This document shows positions 58,786 through 64,000 of a stretch of DNA of 64,000 nucleotides, in pieces. Source of the stretch: Salvia splendens (lineage: Eukaryota > Streptophyta > Magnoliopsida > Lamiales > Lamiaceae); contig NC_056052.1 in assembly GCF_004379255.2 (NCBI RefSeq), forward strand, positions 8,053,708 to 8,117,707. Direction: 5' to 3'. The notes beneath the pieces were generated by a model, which saw only the letters and a list, made by a program, of their open reading frames with translations, did no database searches and had not been told where the DNA came from. Each line of letters begins with the position of its first letter. Position 1 is the stretch's first letter. Made by a program: the position numbers and the translations under genes.

Positions 58786-61230
58786 TAGTAATTTTTTCCA
58801 ATCTATTACACTATACTCAAGCTTAAAATAATACTCTCTCCACTTAAACTATTTGTCATTTTTCCAAAACAAGTGCGAATAAGAAATGTGCCAACACTAA
58901 GTGATTTGTTTTAGTATAAATCTAAAAATGCGCATATATTTTACTCAAAAACCCAAAATGGGATAAGTTTTGGAATACTATTGGAGCTATTTGACTACTC
59001 CATATTGGAGTTTAGAGTAGAGTTCCATTGGAGATGGTCTTTTGAGTTAACTTAGGAGAAAATAAAGTAAAAGTGAATTTATTTTTGTCAAAAAGACACG
59101 AAATGCCTCATTTAAGCTGTTGGGGTGTTGTGATTTTTAGGGTGCAATTTAAGTATACAAAACAAGTAATAATTCCCTAAAAATACTACTTCTGCAAGTA
59201 TACAGACGTGCAATGTAGTATAAAAGGTGTCGAACCCACATTGAGGAGATTAATTGCTAAAACTATTAAACCTAACTAAAAAGCAGTAAAATAGTTTAAT
59301 ATTGGGTTTTTGATCAAGAGGCGAGTGAAGGACGAAATGAGAAGGAAAAATACAAGGGAATCACGATAAAGAGGGGAGACTACTCATAGCTTGTATCGGG
59401 TTGCTTGTTCACATGAATCCTAAAGTCTAATTACTTTCCATTATTTATCAGGATCGTGTTTATTTTACGCTCTCAAGCAGCTGATCACTGATCGTGGAAT
59501 TTTACACCTAGGATAAGCTTATCACGTTTCCTAGGCTCTACTCACCAACCCCTCACTCCTACAGTCGCATAGTAAGCTCGAGTTTGGCTTCTAAAAACAT
59601 TCAACACATAAGATCCACCTCGGGCTATCCCCTTATCAGATTTAGCCTATGGTTCCTTATCTATGTTAGCTCCCTACTCAAAGTTAAGAGACATTGAAGT
59701 TAAGGCCTTTACCGGATTAAGTTTGCTAGCAAAACCCAATACAGATAGAAATAAAGACATAGATAAGAACCAAAACATGGAAATCTATCAAAACAAAGTC
59801 ATGGATTCATATTTACAAGCTCCCCTAACAAACTAGAAGTAATCCCTAAAATCTAGCCACTCATAGTGGGCAACAATACAAGAAGATGAGTAAATACTAC
59901 CATATTAGGCTTGATTTAAGGTGCAAGAGGGCTTGATCTTCTCTCTCCTTCCAAAAATGGCTCCCAAGCTCTAAATGCTCTTCAAAATTTGTCCCCAGCC
60001 GCCAAAGATGCCTTGGAATTTGCGCCCTAACTATTTAAATAGTTAGGGTTTAAAAATAGGCCTAGTACCATTTGCCCGGTCGGGCGATCTGCACAGTGCA
60101 AAATGCCCGGTCGGACATTTTGTCTGACTCTAGATCTAGTCGGGCGTTTAGAGCGCCTTGTCGCGCGTTTTGCACTGCATTGCGAGGTATCCACGCGAAG
60201 CTCTTTCGAAGGTGAGTGCAATGGTGGACTTGTAGAAGCATTTTAAAGTAATCTTGAAGGGCTGATTACTGTTCAGATTCAGACCTTTTTTTTATAATTG
60301 TCCTACAATATATCAAAATGAGTCCATTTTCCCCTTAAAAAGTATGTTAAGATAATGCTACAAAGAACTACAATTTGATTCACATCATGGGACATCTGAA
60401 AAAGAAATACGACTCAATTAACTTTAAGACTAAGGGAGTTCTACTTCTAAAACTATCAATCCTAACAGGGGCGGATCTACATGTATTCAAAGAGGGGCAA
60501 TTGCCTCATCTCATATTTTCAGTCTTTTTAGTCTTTTCCAAAGTTGCATCTTTGCTTCGTGGTATAAATGCTTCTGCAATCCACATTTGGATCAGTTTTG
60601 AAACTGAGAAATTAGACTGATGAGGAAATATTCCTCAACCAGAGATTACATGATTTCAAATAATAAGCAAGAGACGTATAAAAATGACCGAACTAGAGGG
60701 TTAATCAAAGAAACCCTAAAATTTTATAAAGGTTTAGAAAACCCTAAAAACTCAAAAGGAAATAAAACAAAAACTAGGATATTAAATATAAACCTTAAAA
60801 AATGTGAATTGACTTTTTCGCCAACCCTATTCGCAAGCGAAATGCGAATTTTAAGCCATTCCGACATAGAACGTTTTTGGCACATTTTCGACGTCACCGA
60901 GATTTACTGCTGGAACTGCATCAGATAATAAGACAAATCATTGTCACTTCACACGGAACAATATCGAAGGGAAAATATTTTCATACATGAATCTCTTTAC
61001 TAGGTTCTTTTACACGTCTAAGCTTAATATCTAGAGTTTCAGACATAAAAAAAATTGTTGTAGCGTAGATCGTTATAACTCTCTACAATGCAATAAGTTG
61101 TTTGGTGATTTTTAACTCGAAAGGACATGAGAGCGCGGCAGGCGGTGTGATCGCAAACCAACAGCACCAGTGGTAGCAAAACCACAGACTGCGCCTAAAC
61201 TTGTGGAGTCTGGTATGAGAGAGTGGCAGG
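58786..61230. other. Intergenic, retroelement-like debris
   Basis: No gene. The block 59120-60260 has LTR-like phrasing (tgttggggtgttgtgatttt at its start; ggtgtcgaacccacattgag near 59230) and a repeated gcccggtcgggc-type word at 60060-60170. No terminal duplication was found. At 60470 'aggggcggatctacatgtat' resembles the end of the Mutator-like element at 45204. Confidence 0.35.
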
Positions 61231-61238
61231 CGGTGTGA

Positions 61239-61310
61239 TGTTTCAAGTGTCAGGGCCTTGGTAATATGCAGGCTGACTATCCCAATCGACAGATGGTGAC
61301 TTTGTTAGGG
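61239..61310 (+). pseudogene. Ty3/gypsy gag zinc-knuckle relic
   Basis: Reads CFKCQGLGNMQADYPNRQMV, the CCHC knuckle region of gypsy gag with Asn for His and Tyr for the last Cys. Upstream (61150-61205) reads Pro/Ala/Lys-rich, as the linker before such knuckles does. The rest of the element is not visible. Confidence 0.5.
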
Positions 61311-62040
61311 TTTGAACAACAGAAATTGCAAGTTAAATAAATTCACAAAAGTATCTATATAGATGAATATGTGGATCGATTCAATTTCATTATTAGAACA
61401 CATAGAACATGTTCACTGCACATTTAATTCACATAATAAAATTAAGTTACGAAATTAAATCTTACATCGTGATTCTACAAGAATTGATGTTGCTCGCTAT
61501 GTCTCCACATGTAGAGTCTTGTCTTGACGCTAGACCACAGATCTTCTAACTTATTTCACAACTCTAATATAACTTACTTGTGGAGGAAATTGTTAGAAAT
61601 GTAGAGATCATGAATGAGAAGACAAGAACACCAAGAACACACTATAGGGAGTTTTCGAATTCCTCTATTAGAGAGAGAGGGCCGAAAATTCTAAGTGTGG
61701 CGGCTAAGGTTTTAACTTTGTGTAGTGTATGATGTGTGTAATTTGTCCACTCCTTTATCTCTTATTTATGGAGTTTGTGATGGGATAAGTTAGAGATATA
61801 TGAGCTTGGACTAGGCCTCCTCTATTGGACCTTCTTTACTAATTAAATTATAATCCATAATTTAATATAAGGATAGAGAAATGTTTTTTGGACCACTATA
61901 AAAGAAATACTGACCACCCATCCAATCCTGGATTACAAACAATTCGGGTTACCTCCTTAGTAAATTATTTCATGTGTCAAAGATAGGTATATTCATTAAT
62001 TAAGTTGTAGTTTGTTTCAGACTTCAAATTAATTAATACT
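61311..62040. other. Intergenic, no gene seen
   Basis: AT-rich. The phrase agacaagaacaccaagaaca near 61620 resembles 13945 (aaaaacaccaagaacacagg), which hints at an LTR fragment, but no boundaries are clear. Confidence 0.35.
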
Positions 62041-62556
62041 TCCACCGTCCCATGATAAGCAAGACGCTTCTTTTTCGCAGTCGTTTTGGGAAAATAATTA
62101 AAGTAAGAGAGAATAATGTAGAGAGGTTTCTCTACATTATTTTATACTCTATTTATCTCATTAAAAATGAAACGTTTTCTTTTTTGGATTGTCCCATTAG
62201 AAATGAAACGTTTGCTAAAATGGAAATACCACAATTTCTACTTTTCCTTCCTCTTACTTTATTCTCTATTCATTAACTCACAAAACAACACTACATAAAA
62301 TCTCGTGCCGAAAAGCAAACGTTTCATATTTAATGGGACGGAATTATTTTATATTCACTCTGTCCCATTAAAAATGAAACGTTTTTCTTTTTAGATTATC
62401 CCATTAAAAATGAAATGTTTCCTAAATTGGAAATACCACCATATCTACTTTTCCCTCATCTTACTATATTTTCTCTTCATTAACTCACTAAATAACATTA
62501 CATAAAATCTCGTGCCGAAAAATAAACGTTTCATATTTAATTGGACGGAGGGAGTA
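62041..62556. mobile_element. Two adjacent Stowaway-like MITEs of one subfamily
   Basis: A copy near 62150-62337 and a fuller copy at about 62352-62552 share cccattaaaaatgaaacgtt, taaaatctcgtgccgaaaa and gtttcatatttaa. The first lies inside or beside a third, different MITE whose left end is ttccaccgtcccatgataag (62041). Exact order of insertion is unclear. Confidence 0.65.
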
Positions 62557-62931
62557 TTATTTTTCCAAAACAAGTGTGAAAAAGAAACGACACACTTATC
62601 TTGGGACGTAGGGAGTATCTCTTTTTACTTCCAAGAGTTTGTCAACAAGATGTATATTTGAAGTATACGTTTTCCTATTATTCTTCTTGGAATGAATCTA
62701 ACCGGCCGGATTTTGAATAATAAACTTTTTTCGAACAAGTCTTGGAGATATAATCAAACCACGCAGACACATGATTCAGTGCAATAGCAAAACTGACACC
62801 ATACTAGTTACTATTAATTATCATTTTCCAAGATATTAGACATATTTGGTTTCAAAAAATCCACGCCTACTAATAAGTCAAAATAGTGATATATAAGTTA
62901 CAATAAAAATTTAAGAAATACTACCCCTGTC

Positions 62932-63168
62932 CTCCATTAAGAGTCATATTTTATCATTTTAGTCCGTCCCACAATAAGAGTCACATTTCACTTTTATCAT
63001 AAATGGTAAGTAGAGCACATTCCACTAACTTATTCCACTCACATTTTATTATAAAACTAATATATAAGTGAGATTCATGGTCCACTAACTTATTCAACCC
63101 ACTTTTCTTTACATTTATTAAAACTCGTGTCCACACAAAATGTGACTTCTATTATGGGACGGAGGCAG
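62932..63168. mobile_element. Stowaway-like MITE
   Basis: ctacccctgtcctccattaa and tattatgggacggaggcag are ends at TA. This is the intact relative of the split outer element at 58282-58785. Confidence 0.78.
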
Positions 63169-63765
63169 TAATGAATAACCAAGACTTCCTCTTTATATAG
63201 ATAGCAATGAATTCTTAGTTAATACTCTTTTCCTTCCATTCAAAGTTAAAACTTTCCTGAGTTCCAAATATTCTTTATTTATACAGTTGTAAAAAAAAGA
63301 TCATATGTACAAATTAATAAATAATTATTTTTCCAATAAAAGTTACTCCACTTCCACTATCTTGTCTTATCTTGTCTCCTTAGAAGTGACATATTTTTTA
63401 AAATGAAAATAACATAGATTTTATTTTTTTCTCTCTCCACTAATTCACAAAATAACATTATATAATATCTCGTAGCAAAAAAAAAAATACTTCAAATTGG
63501 AACGAAGGGAGTACATTCATGTTGCTTTATCTAGTTTCGAGTTGATGTCAACCTTTTTAATGTGGAAATGTCCATAGTTGGTTGTGCTGAGGGGCTAATT
63601 GAAAGTGGAAATGGTATTAAACAAGTGAAACCGTAGTTGGAGAAAATTGTTGCTCACATGCACCATCATTACACAAAATCTCTTTGGGTAACAAAAAAGT
63701 AAACCAAAAAATATTAGTACATTATTATTTCTCTAAACCAAAAAAAAAGCACAATACATGTAAGA
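63169..63765. other. Intergenic downstream of the DUF538 gene
   Basis: AT-rich, with a possible degraded MITE at about 63375-63515 (ccttagaagtgacatatttt ... ggaacgaagggag). No gene was seen. Confidence 0.5.
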
Positions 63766-64000
63766 TCACTGGACTGCAGCAAAGGCCTCGACAGGGAAGG
63801 TCTTGGTGATGCCCGCAAGGCTCTTGAAGTTGATCTTCCCCGTTGGCGGATCGACAAGGACGATCTCACTGACGGGCGGCCACAGCATGAGCTCCTTGGC
63901 CTTGACTCCCTTGAGCTTCTTGATCCGCTTCTTCCCTAAATAGCCCGTTACGCTCGTGTCGTAGCTCACTAGCTTGCTGATCACCTTGAAATTGTGCTCG
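63766..64000 (-). CDS. DUF538 family protein, 3' part only
   Basis: The frame is open from the window edge (EHNFKVISKLVSYDTSVTGY) to the stop at 63766-63768. It contains the DUF538 core: LVSYDTSVTGYLGKKRIKKL, GVKAKELMLWPPVSEIVL and a C-terminal segment GKINFKSLAGITKTFPVEAF. DUF538 proteins are small plant proteins, often secreted, without a firmly known function (At5g01610-like). About half of the protein lies beyond the window. No frame damage was seen. Confidence 0.88.
   Translation of the reverse strand, partial: EHNFKVISKLVSYDTSVTGYLGKKRIKKLKGVKAKELMLWPPVSEIVLVDPPTGKINFKSLAGITKTFPVEAFAAVQ

Overview
This is a 64 kb piece of a eudicot plant nuclear genome. It is AT-rich, its genes have short GT-AG introns, and it is dense in transposable elements of plant type: Ty1/copia, large solo LTRs, hAT, PIF/Harbinger, Mutator-like and Stowaway-like MITEs. 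The gene set (CIPK, CHUP1/IPGA1 family, TRICHOME BIREFRINGENCE-LIKE, bHLH, SAG39-type cysteine protease, DUF538) is typical of a flowering plant. The sequence alone does not fix the family; an asterid would fit.

Layout. 0.8-2.5 kb: a dead intronless CBL-interacting protein kinase, broken by stops, deletions and a 497-bp hAT element. 2.7-7 kb: MITEs, a hAT element built of CGGTATACCG repeats, and a decayed CLE-like small secreted peptide gene with a duplicated CLE motif. 7-33 kb: a retrotransposon block. It holds a 3' copia remnant (minus), a 2.8-kb solo LTR, a 5' copia remnant (plus), a nearly intact 7.3-kb copia element (18065-25320, minus) and a non-autonomous LTR element (27832-32603) that carries an unfamiliar proline-rich ORF and has a second solo LTR nested inside it. 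33-36.5 kb: MITEs, including a Harbinger element inside a Stowaway element. 36.8-39.6 kb: an intact six-exon IPGA1/CHUP1-like gene (plus). 41.2-42.8 kb: an intact four-exon TBL gene (minus), with a decayed TBL last-exon fragment at 45 kb. 45.2-48.1 kb: a Mutator-like element, a fresh 623-bp tandem duplication and a two-exon bHLH gene (minus) with a premature stop. 50.4-55.2 kb: two Harbinger derivatives (one with only ORF1, one with an internally deleted transposase) and a hAT element of CCGGTTCCGG-like repeats. 55.5-56.7 kb: an intact two-exon papain-type protease (minus). 57-63 kb: more MITEs and a gypsy gag remnant. 63.77-64.0 kb: the 3' end of a DUF538 gene running off the window.

Three host genes look intact: IPGA1-like (606 aa), TBL (349 aa) and cysteine protease (342 aa). 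They act in unrelated processes (cortical microtubules and anisotropic growth, cell-wall polysaccharide acetylation, vacuolar/secretory proteolysis) and form no pathway cluster. No tRNA, rRNA or CRISPR was seen. The most interesting signals are the pair of repeat-bodied hAT elements, the tandem CLE remnant, the non-autonomous LTR element with its own ORF, the single-stop copia element, the in-frame 75-nt intron, and the duplication that copied the end of the bHLH gene.
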